A stretch of DNA of 64,000 bases, from assembly GCA_029215795.1 (NCBI GenBank), contig JARDYH010000005.1, positions 160,295,814 through 160,359,813 of the forward strand, given 5' to 3'. The DNA comes from Anniella stebbinsi. Taxonomy: Eukaryota > Chordata > Lepidosauria > Squamata > Anniellidae. Below the pieces are notes generated by a model. That model was not told the origin of the DNA and made no database searches. It was given only the letters and a program-made list of their open reading frames with translations. Within the stretch, counting starts at the first letter, position 1. Every line of letters begins with the position of its first letter. Positions 1 through 11,809 of this stretch are shown piece by piece. Both the position numbers and the translations under genes were made by a program.

Positions 1-31
1 TTGATACCCTGGTTTGAAGTCAGCGATTAAG

Positions 32-328
32 TAGGGTGACCATATAGAAAAGACAGTAATATAGAAAAGAGAATTTCAGCAGGTGTTATTTGTATGCATG
101 CAGCACCTGGTGAAATTCCCTCTTCATCACAACAGTTAAAGCTGTACAAGCCCTGCCCCCTTGACCAAATACAAAAGAGGGCCGGGCTCCTGCAATTTTA
201 GCTGTTGTGATGAAGAGGGAATTTCACCAGGTGCTGCATGCATACAAATGACACCTGCTGAAATCCCCTTTTCTATGCAATTGTTAAAGATACAGGAGCC
301 CTATCCTCCTTTCCACATGGTCACCCTA
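32..328. mobile_element. Palindromic hAT MITE, family A, diverged
   Basis: TAGGGTGACCATATAGAAAA to CACATGGTCACCCTA, both arms carrying the GTGATGAAGAGGGAATTTCA core. A clear target duplication is not seen. Confidence 0.75.
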
Positions 329-639
329 ATTAGTAACAGCAAACTATGGTTTAGCAAACCCTTGACATTTTGCATTATAGCATGTAAGAAGAGGAGGGAG
401 GAAAGGGGGAATGCTTTTTCTCCAACCATGGTTTATTGGGCTGACATGCTTATATTTGGCCAAAGATAGCAATCTCTGCCAAGTCTGAGTGTGGATAGGG
501 ACGGGCAGGCATTTGTATAGAGCAACCGTCCCCTACCTGGTGCCCGCCAGCTGTTTGGGACTTCAACTCCCATTAGTCCCTGCCAACAAATGCAATGGCC
601 AGGAACTCTCCAGTGGTTCATGCAAAGATCTTCTTTCCT

Positions 640-745
640 AGCTCTATCTGGACATGACAGCGGGGATTGAACCAGGAACCTTTTGCATGCAAAGCAGGTG
701 CTTCACAGGTAGCGAGTCTTTCCCTGAAATGTAAGGTGTACATGC
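640..745 (-). repeat. tRNA-derived SINE fragment, minus strand
   Basis: GGGGATTGAACCAGGAACC followed by GCATGCAAAGCAGGTGCTTC is the inverse B-box region; the rest is lost. Confidence 0.55.
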
Positions 746-986
746 ACACTGACATGTGTACTGAGTGGAAATGCTGCAGTAAGGAAGCAAGCTCCATAAC
801 TTTTGAAGCCAGGTCCCACCATTAACTCCAACCTCCAAGATGGGACTCATTTCTGTTTTGATTGACCGTGTACGTCTGTCTTTCTCTGTCTTTGTAGGAG
901 CTAAGAGAACCTTCCCTGACCTGGTGCCCTCCAGATGTTTCAGCCCCAGTCAGGAATGCTATAAGTTGTAGTCCAAAACATCTGGC

Positions 987-1414
987 GAGTGTCTATACAG
1001 CCTGTTTACTCCATCATGGTTGTGCAGTGACGCTGCATTGTTTATATGACGCAGCCCCCAACTCTTAGCCACACGGGCTTCTGCCCCTGAAACTGAGCTT
1101 TTTCGTGGTGTGGTTTTATCATGATTTTTGTTGTTGCTCCAAAGTTACCATGTTGTTCCTCTGTCTGTCAATGATGGCCTTGGTTCAGGCTCAGTCGGTG
1201 GGCATTGCTGGGGGTAGATGCAAGTCCAGGGTAAGCATGGAAAGACAGAGGGCAGTGGGCTAGTTTGATGAGCCGAATGGCTGCTGGCACGGCGGTTATT
1301 GGGCTGGATAGCCCGCATTCCCTCCTGCCATCTATATTTATGGTTCTTGCCCTGCAACAGCGCTGCTGCAGGGTTTTGAGGGAATCAGCTGCAAAGTGAC
1401 ATCATATATACATC
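987..1414 (+). repeat. DNA-transposon-like repeat C (TGTCTATA ends)
   Basis: GAGTGTCTATACAGCC to TATACATCTCCC, sharing GTGACGCTGCATTGTTTATA, GTGGGCATTGCTGGGGG and TTGAGGGAATC with 35.5-36.0 kb. Confidence 0.65.
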
Positions 1415-2156
1415 TCCCTGGAGGAAAGGACCAAGCTGAGGAAGGCTGGAGCTGGGAAGCAATGAGAGGCGACTGCCAGTGAATTAAATGCAGGAAATGT
1501 TATCAGGAATGCTTGGTTCCTTAGGACAGCTTCCTGCAACTGTGTGTCCTCTGTATCTGTTTGGGTTCAACTCCCACCCTGGCTGGGGCATGCTGGCAGT
1601 TGTAATCAAACACATATGGAGGGCATAAATTTGGGAAAAGCTGCTTTAGGGAGGCTTTTTCATTTTCTCCATGTGGCAGATGATCACAACCTTCCAAATA
1701 CCCACCCACCCCATCCCATTTAAATTGTGTGGAGTGCAAACGGAGAGTCAGGACTCCTGACTCCCGTCCCTGGTCCAAGTCACGGAAGGCGGAGTGTGAA
1801 GCATTGGCTATGAGACAGTGGCCGCTCTATGTACGTGACTAACGGGATCTCCGACTACTCAGAAAGCTATCCTTGCTGATGTCAGGGTCCGCTGGCGTCT
1901 GAGCTATGATCCCAGTGTCTGATCTTTTATTACAGTTGGGTTTTAGAGACATGCCAAGGGAGGGTGTAGTTACACAATTACAGGGCTGGTCAGAACCAGT
2001 CAGTGTGAATCGTGTTTCTAATCCCGCCTTTCCCCTTCTCTCCCTTCAGGCCCCTAGAATTATACAGTAATTATTGCACTGCGGGAAGTGGGAATTATGG
2101 GACTCTGGAAGGGTTATACCACACATTTCCTGGAGTAATGGGCAGGAAAAAAAACT

Positions 2157-2214
2157 CTTCCTAGCTAATACGTGCTCTGTTTGAAGCTCCGTAGAGCACG
2201 TATTAGCTAGGAAG
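2157..2214. repeat. Perfect 22-bp hairpin
   Basis: Stem 2157-2178 (CTTCCTAGCTAATACGTGCT plus CT) is the exact reverse complement of 2193-2214; loop is 14 nt. Could be a transposon remnant or an RNA hairpin; nothing around it decides. Confidence 0.7.
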
Positions 2215-2354
2215 GATTTCTTTTTTAAAAAAACACCCAAAAAGCAGGAGTTGGGTTAGCAGTCTGGAAATGTGTGTGATCACATCTGTTACTGTTACGG
2301 TTGTTTTGCTTTATCTTGGCGAAGAGCTTTTTTGATTCTCAAAATCTGGTCACC

Positions 2355-2715
2355 CTAACAATCCTGTCTCTGCAGAGATTCAGGCGTTGTATGATTTTAA
2401 AAACCACTTTCAAACCTGGGATGCAAGGTTTGGCTTTTATATTGAGGCTTGGAGCCCACTGCTGGGAGAGATCGGTTTTCCCTGCCAGGACCTGATGCAA
2501 TTCATTCAAGCCCCCAGTTCCTTTAAAACTACACGGAGGCTTAAAGGCATATTAAATGCACTTAGGGAAAATAATCCAGACTTTTAGAGTTCTAGGAAAG
2601 GCTGAGGAAGAGGCGGGGTGTCAGCAGGACAGGCACGGCGTCATGTGAGTACCATGCTGCAAATCTGCACACCAGGCTTGGCGAGAGTGCACTAAATCGC
2701 TGGTGAGATGGAGCT
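2355..2715 (+). repeat. Dispersed repeat I, plus copy
   Basis: CTCTGCAGAGATTCAGGCGT to TGGCGAGAGTGCACTAAATC. Same sequence in inverse orientation at 54,270-54,615. Short open frames in it are not conserved between the two copies. Confidence 0.6.
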
Positions 2716-3189
2716 CTATGTGCTATGTGAAGAAGTCCTTCCTTTTAATTGTCACAAATCTTGGCCTTGAGTTGAAAGATATTCTGCAAGCCCTGCTCTA
2801 GGCACTTTCGCACTGCCCCCCCCCCCCCATGTCTGGAGTCATACATGTGGGGTGGGGGAGGGGGACTTGCGTGTCTCAAACGTGCCCATTTCCTTTTCCC
2901 ATGGAAGAGGACAAAGAAGTCACCACCATTTGCTCATGGTTCCTCATGTGATACTCTCCCCCTCCCCCCCCCCCCCGCTTTGGCAACTCTTTCTGCTTTC
3001 TGGAGAAGCTGCTCCCTTTCTCTTCCCTAACCATCATCTGTCTGCCAGACTGCTGCTAACACCGAAACTACTTCCTACTGGTGGCCTTTTGGCAGGAAGT
3101 TCTGGGCCCCAGAGAAGCTCTTTGTAGGCATTTAAAAAAAAACAAAAAACTCAGAGTGATCTTAAAAGCCTGGGAAAGGCAGGCACCAG

Positions 3190-3400
3190 TAGGGCCTGGT
3201 GACTCTGATTTCGGTGGGTCTGTGAATCCATTCTGTGTTTCTGTCAGAGAACTTTAAATGAGCTATTCAAGATGCTGAGCCCTCTCCCCAACATGGTTTC
3301 AGCACCTTGGATAGTACCTTTAGAGCTCCGGCTGGTTCTGACTGAAACCCAGGATGGATTCACAGTCCCACTGAAATCGGAGCCACCAGCCTCCACTTGA
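3190..3400. repeat. MITE family G, diverged, joined to another repeat
   Basis: GGTGACTCTGATTTCGGTGG to GAGCCACCAGCCTCCACTTG. The following 3,400-3,720 belongs to repeat H. Confidence 0.5.
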
Positions 3401-3725
3401 AATTGCTTTGCCTCCTGCTCCTGTCCCACAATAGGGACAAACAGCTTCTGCTTTCTTCACAAGGGGAAGAAAGAGGAAGCAGCAACAACCACATGGCCCA
3501 TTCAGTGGACATTTTTATTGCACTGATTCTCCTGCACAGAGCTGGAAATGGTGGCAAGTTTCGTCAAAGCCAAAAGAATAGGATTTTCTGAGTCTTTTGT
3601 TGTGATGGAAAAATGAGCAGAAGGAGTGGGAGGTGGACAGCATCATGAAAAGGACCCATGAAAATCCGTGAGTGACCAGTAACAAGGATGCTATAAATGC
3701 TCATCTGATGATGCTCTAAGGGAGA
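3400..3725 (+). repeat. Dispersed repeat H
   Basis: Shares ACATGGCCCATTCAGTGG, CTCCTGCACA and ATGAAAATCCGTGAGTGACC with 32,380-32,615. Class unknown. Confidence 0.5.
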
Positions 3726-3751
3726 ACAAGAATAAGAATTAATACAGGAAA

Positions 3752-3755
3752 ATAG

Positions 3756-3808
<53 letters not shown>
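3752..3808. repeat. (CT)n microsatellite
   Basis: About 28 uninterrupted CT units. Confidence 0.95.
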
Positions 3809-3811
<3 letters not shown>

Positions 3812-4486
3812 GCACTAACACCTCCTTGCTCATGTTCCCCCGCAACTAGTATACGGAGAGGCATCCTGCCTCTGATACACAGCTATCATGACCAGTAATC
3901 ATTGTGGGTGTTTTTCATTTAAAAGGCCAGGGAAAAGATTTACAATGCAATCCTATGCATGTCTACTCAGAAATCAGTCTCAACTAGTTCAGTGGGATTT
4001 ACATCCAGGTTTTACTGAAATACACAAGAGCAGAGGGCCCCTAATCCTGCAACCTTTTTGTTGAGAGTGGCCCTGGAGTCATCTCAGGAATATCTCAGAA
4101 ACCTAATTGGATCAATGTCCGAAACTCTCCAGGAGCCTCTTCCCTGGAGAAACACGTCCCCCTCTGGCCTTCCTCCTTGTGCAAACTGGATGATCACGGG
4201 CTGTGTTTTTCTGTTCAGATTGGCTAATGTGTTAGGAATGTCTTTGGGTATATGCAATCGTAGGTCTCTCCTCTCTTGTTTACACATTGCATGCTTTCCA
4301 GATTGAGGTTTGAAATTTGTCACCTTGTTTGGCAGTGTGATTTGCCCATATCTGGTTTCAAGATCACCTTCATTCTCTTTTCTTTTCTTATCATTTGCTT
4401 GACAGTCATGAGGTTTGCCCAACCCCTGTGACTTCCTACTTCCTCACTTGCCACAAAATTTGGGTGAGTTGCTTTGTTTTTTAAAA

Positions 4487-4787
4487 CAGGACAGAAAAAA
4501 GGGGAGAAACAGGTTCTCGGGATGCTAAAATACTTTATTTCAAAGCCCAATGCGTTTCCACCTGTGTTGCTTGAAGGCCTTCTTCAGGGGGTTGATAAGA
4601 GACGTCTGCAGAAATATGGCCATTAATTATTGTGGGAGACGATAATCTTGTTAGGAGTATTTCTGCAGACAACTCTTATCAACCTCCTGAAGAAGGCCTT
4701 AAGACAAGACAGGCTGAAACATGTTGGGCTTTGAAATAAAGTATTTTAGCATCCTGAGAACCTGTTTCTCCCCTTTTTTCTGTCCTG
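4487..4787. repeat. Long inverted repeat, arms ~130 bp
   Basis: Left arm (4487-4617) has AAAATACTTTATTTCAAAGC and GGCCTTCTTCAGGGGG; the right arm (4656-4787) is its reverse complement with ~85-90% identity by eye. The CCTGAAGAAGGCC ... GAAAC.TGTTGGGCTTTGAAA phrase is typical of a widespread vertebrate repeat. Spacer ~40 bp. Confidence 0.75.
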
Positions 4788-4845
4788 ATTTGGATGCTCT
4801 CCTCCTTTTGTTTTTTGTTTTTGTTTTTGTTTTTTAAAACAACAA

Positions 4846-4880
4846 CGAGAGAGGGAGAGAGAGAGAGAGAGAGAGAGAGA
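4846..4880. repeat. (GA)n microsatellite
   Basis: GAGA run next to the inverted repeat at 4.5-4.8 kb. Confidence 0.85.
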
Positions 4881-5055
4881 CTGGGAGTTGTACGACTTCT
4901 TTTCTGTCTAAACATGGATAGGATTGTACCCTAAACTTATTGGGCTGGATCCAGATTAAGGCATCTGCAACTGCCTAAAATTCTGCTTCACTCACAGGAG
5001 GTGCCTCGATCTGATTGGATGGGATTTTCACTTCTTCTTCCACCACAGTCTAGCT

Positions 5056-5180
5056 CAGCTTTCCCCAACCTGATGCCCTCAAGATCTGTTGGACTACAGT
5101 TCCCAGAATCCCTGTCCATTGACTATACTGGATGGGAGTTGACCTCCACAACATCTGGTGCATACAAGGTTGGAGGAGTC
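5056..5180. repeat. Palindromic MITE family F
   Basis: TTTCCCCAACCTGATGCCCT and CAACATCTGGTGCATACAAG, mirrored arms. Confidence 0.65.
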
Positions 5181-5529
5181 TGGTCTAACCCATCCAGCAG
5201 GGTCTCCTTCTGTGTAGCATTTTCAGAGGGTGGGGGTGGAGAAGCTGCCACAAGGAAGAGGGGGCAGGGAAGCCTGCTTCTGCCAGCCCCTGTGAACCCA
5301 TATGCCTAACTCTCGATCCAAACCATTAGGAACAAAGTAAAACATTTACAAATACACTAGAAATGACTGGTTTGGCACGACAACAGGCAGCTTATTAACC
5401 ACCAACCCCAGTGCATATGCTGAATGTATCCCACCATCACTGGACAAAGCTTGTTGTTATGTGCGAACCCAGTGAGTGTGGCTGGCTGGAGTGGTTATCA
5501 AATTATTTAACCACTGGGTGTCCAAATTT

Positions 5530-5735
5530 ATGGCAGCCATCTAAACAGGTCTAGTATTCTATTGAAATTGTTTTTAGCTGTCTATATTGTTTAAAATTTT
5601 GTATATTTAAATTTTATGCTATATTTTATGCTGTATCTTATTATCTTTTGAATTGTTGTAAACCGCCCAGAGAGCTTTGGCTATTAGATGGTATAGAAAT
5701 GAAAATGATTAATAATAATAATAATAATAATAACC
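5530..5735 (+). repeat. L2-like 3' tail with (AAT)n
   Basis: TTGTAAACCGCCCAGAGAGC then (AAT)n at about 5,708-5,733. Confidence 0.6.
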
Positions 5736-6452
5736 ACCCTTATCTCATGTGAATAAGGGCAATGTCTCTCCTCACCTTCTAAAAGTAGCTCCAGAGAAGA
5801 AGCTGTCCAAAACACATACATATACACAGAGAGGGGGAGAGACTGCATTCAAGAAGTGGAGGAGCACTCCCCATCCTGAACATGGTTTCTGATTTGGGAT
5901 TTGTGCATCCTTTACAGAAACTATTTGGTTCAGGAAGAACAAGGCCAACTTTAGAAAACAGGTCTTGCCCTTCCCCTTGCTTGTCCCACAGTGGTGTCCT
6001 CAGTGATGGTAAGTTGGAGTAGCAAATAATTGGAATACTCCATCTTTACCCACACTCCTGCAATCTTTTCCATTGAACTTGATGAGCCTTTGGTTCATAG
6101 AACAATTGAGTTGGCAAACAGAATGTTCATGAACATTCCACAACATCACTTAATGTCTTCTTCTGTAAGGGCCAACGAATTTCACACTGGACGTACATCC
6201 CTGGATCTTTCTACATTCATTGACAGACAGCTGAGCACTGAAATTTATGTGCAGTGCTGATGTGTATCCAGATATGCTTCCATATCCAGTTCTGGAGAAC
6301 AATTTTGGATCCAGTGAGGAAATCCACATGAGAAAGTTACTTCCATCACATGTATTTTCATTGCTGGATTGCCTTGGTTAATACAACCCACGAACCTCAT
6401 TTTGATTACCCCTATTTAAATGTTGTGATTCCTTATAACTCATTTGGGGAAG

Positions 6453-6638
6453 GGCTGTAACTCAGTGGTAGAGCACAAGCTTTGCCTGCAGAAAGTCCTA
6501 GGTCCATTTGCTAGCATCTCCAGGCCATCCAGTGAACCCTAGTGGGCCAGGCCTGAGGTTCAATACCCCTGATATACATAGACAACAGTGAGCTAGTTGG
6601 ACTGACTTGTCTTAAGGCTGCTTCCTATGACTTCTGTG
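6453..6638 (+). repeat. tRNA-derived SINE
   Basis: GGGCTGTAACTCAGTGGTAG and AAGTCCTAGGTCCATTTG mark the tRNA-like head; the tail AAGGCTGCTTCCTATGAC matches the 50.2-kb SINE. Confidence 0.75.
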
Positions 6639-6643
6639 ACCCT

Positions 6644-6988
6644 GGTCCCCTCTAGAAGAATTTGGTTTGGCGCCTGGTTGCCCGATTATGCGCATCTTCA
6701 CAGAAGCACATTTACATCTAATAACTATACACAAGAGGCGGTGAAGCGCATTACGGGCTATATGAAACGCGCTTTAAAGTTGTTTACATGTGGAGAATCG
6801 TATGTTTACATGGCCAAAATGTGCTTCAACGCCCGCGGTAAATTAAAACTCGCTATTTAATGCGCATTCAAAAATGCAACTAATCGGAGATAAAAAGCGC
6901 CTTGACCCCTGATTTGCACTCCGCTCTTGTAGAGGTAAAAAATTTAATGCGCCTTGAAAGAGCTTTAAATCACTCTTGTAGAGGCACC
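6644..6988 (-). mobile_element. MITE family B
   Basis: GGTCCCCTCTAGAAGAATT to CACTCTTGTAGAGGCACC, with internal TTATGCGCATC and AATGCGCATTC words. Diverged from the 53-kb copies. Confidence 0.7.
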
Positions 6989-7496
6989 CCCTGATTGTCT
7001 TCAGGATATCTTCCTCCATTGTCTCCGTCCTTCAGGGGCATGCATGGAATTCTCGCCTGTGGGCAACTGTGCCCAAATATAGACCTTCTCTCTTGTCCTC
7101 ATTCCTTTGCTATAAGATTCCTAGGTAGTCACCTAGTGGCCAGGCAATGAATCATCAAGCTATATGTTCAGAGAGTCTCCATACAGGGAGACTGTTTAAA
7201 AAAAAGCACACACCCAGGGAAGTCTAGCACAGTCATCTGTCTTCTGACCAGGGCAGCCAAAGTTTTTCTCCAGCCAACCACAGGATTTGAAGATGACTCA
7301 GGAGGACACAAAGACAGGTCTTCCACCAGGGTCATGGTAGTGGAGGAGTCCTTCAGAAGTTCCACTGTAATAAAAACTCAGCTATTTGCTATTGTGTGTC
7401 AGAAGTGAAGAACAGGGTAGCCCTTTTCATCTATGGATTTCATCCCCCACTGCCCAAACAACACCAAGTTCAAAGCCTCAGACTTCCAGGCACTAC

Positions 7497-7565
7497 CCCA
7501 TTTAATTAATTAATTGCATTTCAACACCGCCCAATAGCCAAAGCTTTGTGGGTGTTCCACAACAA
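7497..7565 (-). repeat. L2 3' tail fragment
   Basis: AATTGCATTTCAACACCGCC and CAATAGCCAAAGCTTTG. Confidence 0.4.
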
Positions 7566-8004
7566 CACAGCTGGCCTCCTTCACTTAGGTGGGGCTTCAA
7601 AGAGTTGAATGGAAAATCTGTGATGTCTTCAAAGCCAGCATCGACTTTTCTAACCCGATTGTCAAAGCCAGGCCATCTATCTCATTCTAGCATCCCTGTG
7701 AGTCATTTGCTTTAGAAATGTTCAAGCTACGTAACAGCAGTTATTATTAGGTCCTCCACTGCTTGCAAGGAAGACCTCCCTTAAATAAAAAATAACTTCC
7801 TTTTAAGCACCCTGCCATGCTCACAATCATAACGGCAAAGGTCAGAGGGATTCTTGGCAAGAGTGGTAGTGATTTTAGAAAATCCATTCTGAGTTGGGGG
7901 AATCTCAAGTGAGAAGGGATGGATGTGGCTCAGGCAATTTGAGTCGGGTTCTGCCACTTGGGGGGGGCACCCGACGGAGCATCTCTCCTGGTATGAATCT
8001 CCCT

Positions 8005-8165
8005 TGTATGCTACGATCAACATCTGAGGCCCTCTGCCAAGGGCATCCTCCGAGAGAAATTTGGAGGATGGCAAAAAGGGAGAGGTCTTGTGAGGGCTTC
8101 TGCTCCGAAAGGTGGCCTAGAAATGTATGAAAATAATAATAAAATAATTGTATAAGAATAATAGT
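8005..8165 (+). repeat. L2-like 3' fragment
   Basis: GAGGCCCTCTGCCAAGGGC, GAAATTTGGAGGATGGC, ending in (AAT)-like repeats at about 8,130. Confidence 0.45.
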
Positions 8166-8257
8166 AATTAAAAAAGGAGAGGGTCTTCTCAATAGTGCCC
8201 CCCCCCAATTGTGAAACTCTCTCCTCAGTAGAACAATAGTGGAACACTCCCTCTGGT

Positions 8258-8605
8258 GAGGTTCAGGACAGATAAAAGGAAGAACCTCTTCACACAGCGA
8301 ATAGTTAAACTGTGGAATTCATTACCACAAGATGTGGCGATGGCCACCAATTTGGATGGCTTTAAAAGGGGCTTGGGTAAATTCCTAGAGGAGAAGGCTG
8401 TTAATTGTTACTAGTCCTGATGGCTATGTGTGACTTCTAGTATCAGAGGCAGTAAGCCTTTGTACACCAGTTGCTGGGGAAAATGGGTGGGAGGGTGCTG
8501 TTGCACCGTGCCCTGCTTGTGGGTGCCCGGTCAATAGTTGATTGGCCACTGTGTGAACAGAGTGCTGGAGCAGATGGACTCTTGGTCATAGAAGAAGAGG
8601 CGGGG
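8258..8605 (+). repeat. CR1 LINE 3' end
   Basis: Reads GACAGATAAAAGGAAGAACC, the translated CR1 C-terminus (RKEE..., NKLCGI), then the conserved 3' block with TGGGTGGGAGGGTGCTGTTG and the GATTGGCCACTGTGTGAACA segment. Recurs at 11.64-12.5 kb and 30.2 kb. Confidence 0.75.
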
Positions 8606-8689
8606 ATCTATTGGTCAAGTAGTCTAACCCCCTACTTATTGCAGGAAATTTAGAGTTAGAGCATCTAAATGCGTGGAGGGCATCAGACG

Positions 8690-8846
8690 GTGGAGGCTAG
8701 TGGCTCATATGTCAGTAGGTCAGTGAATCCACTCTGGGTTTTGCAACTTGGATAGCTCCTTTAGAGCTCTGACTGGTTCTGACTGAAACCTGGAGCAGAT
8801 TCACCAAGCCTCTGACATCAGAGCCACCAGCCTCCATTGGTACCAG
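8690..8846. repeat. MITE family G (GGAGGCTGGTGGCTC ends)
   Basis: GGTGGAGGCTAGTGGCTC mirrored by GAGCCACCAGCCTCCATTG. The interior GGTTCTGACTGAAACC recurs at 3.3, 28.8 and 35.0 kb. Confidence 0.65.
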
Positions 8847-8857
8847 ACTGGAGAAAG

Positions 8858-9065
8858 CTGATCTCGGTAATTGGTTCCATCTTCGAACTGCTCTTCCCAT
8901 CAGGAAGTTTCTCTTGTAACTTAAGCCCATTACGTAGCCCTGTCTTCTGGGACCACAGAGAACACGTTTTTTGCCCTCTTCTGTGAGAAGGCCTTTCAAG
9001 TATTTGAGGAGTACTGCCATGTCGTTCACCTCCCCTGGCTAAACATACCCGGTTCCTTCAGTCTT
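8858..9065 (-). repeat. CR1 LINE C-terminal fragment
   Basis: Minus strand encodes DMAVLLKYLKGLLTEEGKKR and SYKRNFLMGRAVRRWNQLP, a CR1 C-terminus; same segment as in the larger CR1 at 55 kb. Confidence 0.7.
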
Positions 9066-10114
9066 ATTCTTCCGATGGAAACTGACACGTTACAAGCTTT
9101 TAAAAGCCAGTTTTGGCTGTCTTTTCAAAAAATGCCTCAGTAGAGAAAACTTGCTCCAGCTGGGCTGGTCCATCCACTGGAACCAACCTGGCTATTTGCA
9201 GCACAGTTGTCAGACAGCGGCAATGGGCAGCAAATACCAAGTGACTGAAAACCACTAAAACCATTCCCCCCCCCTCCCCGGCAACTCTGCGCAACATTGT
9301 AACTTTGAAAATCTGCAGCTGTGCAGCTGCACTGCTACAATTTATTGAATTTATGCATTATACATAATAACTATCCTTATTTTCGTTCCAGAATGAGACT
9401 TTAATGTTGCCATAGTGGCCATTACTAAACACTCACCTGGAGCCTGCCCCCTGCCTTGTATTCCCGTACCTACCCTGCACTGGGATCCGCCCTAAGTATG
9501 CCCACTCTCTGAATTTGAACTGAAGGCACCACTGACACACACACAAACAACTGTGTTGACATCGGAGCAAAGCAAAAATGACACATCGAAAATGCGCAGC
9601 TTTGCGGGGAACAGCACGATGTGGCTGTGAGTTGGCAGCTGCTTCATATAAACAACGGAGTGCAACTGCGCAGCTATGTCCGAATATATACAGCGTATAG
9701 ACAAGCCCCAAGGTGGTTTTGTCACTGTCCATCCCTACAGCCAGTCTGACAGTATGGGGTTGCCATGTTTTCAACCAGCTGCTGTAGGCTGTGCCATTTA
9801 TGATGTGCAGACATCAGAGCATCTATGGGTTGAAAAGTGTCAACTGTTGATTTCTTCATGTCAAGCTCCTGTTAAAGCTGTAAGAGGAAAGCCGCACTGC
9901 TTGGACCAGAAAGAAGCAGATTAAAATCCCCACTCCATCATGGATTGCACAATGTGATTTAGGGCCTCCAAACTCCAGGGACGAACAGGATAAACATTTA
10001 AAGGCATGCCAAGTATGACAAGCGATAGCCAGGGCCTGCGGCCCAATAACAGGGTGGTTAGTTTGACTCAGAATGTAAAATTCACGTGTCCTCATTTCTC
10101 AGCTGCAGTATAGA

Positions 10115-10478
10115 CAGGGCAGGTGTCAAGGGTAGTCATGGTTGAGCACCTGCTAAGGGCCCAAACCCCAGTAGGGGTCATTGACAAAGACCCCCTGGAT
10201 GTGTTCTTCCTCTTCACCATTGCAGCCCGCTTGTTCATCTGCCTCTTGCTCTGGTCCAGACAACAGGGGTGGGGAAGAGCAGGAGCAGGAGCAGCAGATG
10301 CCCCTGCCTATTTGCTCACTGGCTTTCTGCCTGCCAAGCAAGTAAGTTGTAGCAATGAGGAGAAAGAGGAGAAGCAATAGCAGCTGGTGAGAATGTGGTG
10401 AGAAGGTAGACTCTCTGAAGGAGGGAGCCCTTGAAGGTACCTTGCCCAAGGGCCCTCAAAAACCTGGAGCCAGCACTG
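10115..10478 (+). repeat. Dispersed repeat X, uninterrupted copy
   Basis: From GGTGTCAAGGGTAGTCATGG to AACCTGGAGCCAGCACTG. The same sequence occurs at 50.02-51.71 kb, where three other repeats have been inserted into it. Class unknown; contains AGCAGGAGCAG runs. Confidence 0.6.
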
Positions 10479-11639
10479 AGTATAGAGCTCCTCCTGCCTC
10501 TTTGAATCCTGAGGCTGCAACCCTCCTGTCTCCAAAGCCCCAACTTTTCTTCATCTCCAACGTTTTCCTGTAGCCAGCAGTTCTGTGTCCCGTCTGCAGT
10601 GAGGGTTTCTCTACCCAATTAAACCAAGCGGAACTGACCAACTGTGCTGCGTGCCAATTTCCCATTGCAAGCAGAGAATGGAAGTGAACTATCTGTGACA
10701 TCACAGCAGCTCAGCCAATGGCTAAGGGGGAATCACAGCAAGATTGCAACCAGTTTAATGTACTCCGCCAATCCCTTCCCATCACGTCACAGATGTATAT
10801 GTAAGCTGGATATTAATAACAGTCGGATGTTCAGAACAAGAGGAACTGCCACAATGCTTATGACCCCCCAGCTAGATCTGACTTTCCTCCATTTTTCCTT
10901 CTTCTTGCTTCTCCTTCCACTGCTTACCATCATGTATGGGTCAGTCATACCCCATTAGTCTGCAAAGAGGAGTTTGAATCGAGTTACTTATTATTGGTCT
11001 CAGGGTTCCAATTTCCTTTTCCACTCTGGGGGGTGGGTGGGTCCGGGCATTACGTCTCCTGAGGCTATTGCTAATGGTGAGTTCCACCTGAACCCAGAGG
11101 GAGGTAGACAGCAGCCGTTTAACACCAGTAATATCCTCCATGATGACGCATTCTTTTGATGACTTAGCTACCCACACCCACCCCTAGAGAAAAGCAGTGC
11201 CCATGGTGGGGAAACACTTAATGAGTCTACTTTTATTCTGCTATAGCAACTCAAAGTGAAAAGTAGCGGAAGCAAAACATTCTTATGTGGGACCCCCACG
11301 ACCAGATGCCTTCATGCCTGCATCTTGGAGGGATTTTTCAGGAAGCACCTTTGACCCTCATCACCATGCAAGTGACGTGCTTACTGCTAAGTCCTGCCTT
11401 TGTATTTGTGTGAAGACTGGATTGTTCTGGCCACCTGTAAAATAAAAATCTGGAGAGCAGAATAGCCCCTGAGAATTAGAAGCATATCTGTTTATCACAT
11501 TTTAATTTCTTCTTCTTCCAGGGAGTTCAGAGCAGTATCACACACACTTTTGTCCCCACAACAACCTGGTGAAGTAGGCTAATCTCATGATACTTAGAAC
11601 TCAGGGTCATCCCGTTAATCTGATTGGTGGGAGCTTCAG

Positions 11640-11805
11640 GACAGTATGCCTATATACACCTGTTGCTGGGGAACATGGGAGGCAGGGTGCTGTTGCTCTC
11701 ATGTCCTGCATGTGGGTTCCTGGTCAACAGCTGATTGGCCACTGTGTGAACAGAATGCGGGACTAGATGGACCCTTGGTCTGATCCAACAGAGCTCTTCT
11801 TATGT
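11640..11805 (+). repeat. CR1 LINE 3' end fragment
   Basis: Carries the CACCTGTTGCTGGGGAACAT block and the GATTGGCCACTGTGTGAACA segment, ending in TCTTATGTTTTTC. Directly followed by another CR1 copy. Confidence 0.65.
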
Positions 11806-11809
11806 TTTT

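Noticed and set aside
9433..9774. 113-codon minus-strand frame with several cysteines
   Set aside because: Cysteine spacing fits no zinc-binding or CTLD pattern and there are no splice sites; part of the region resembles repeat C.
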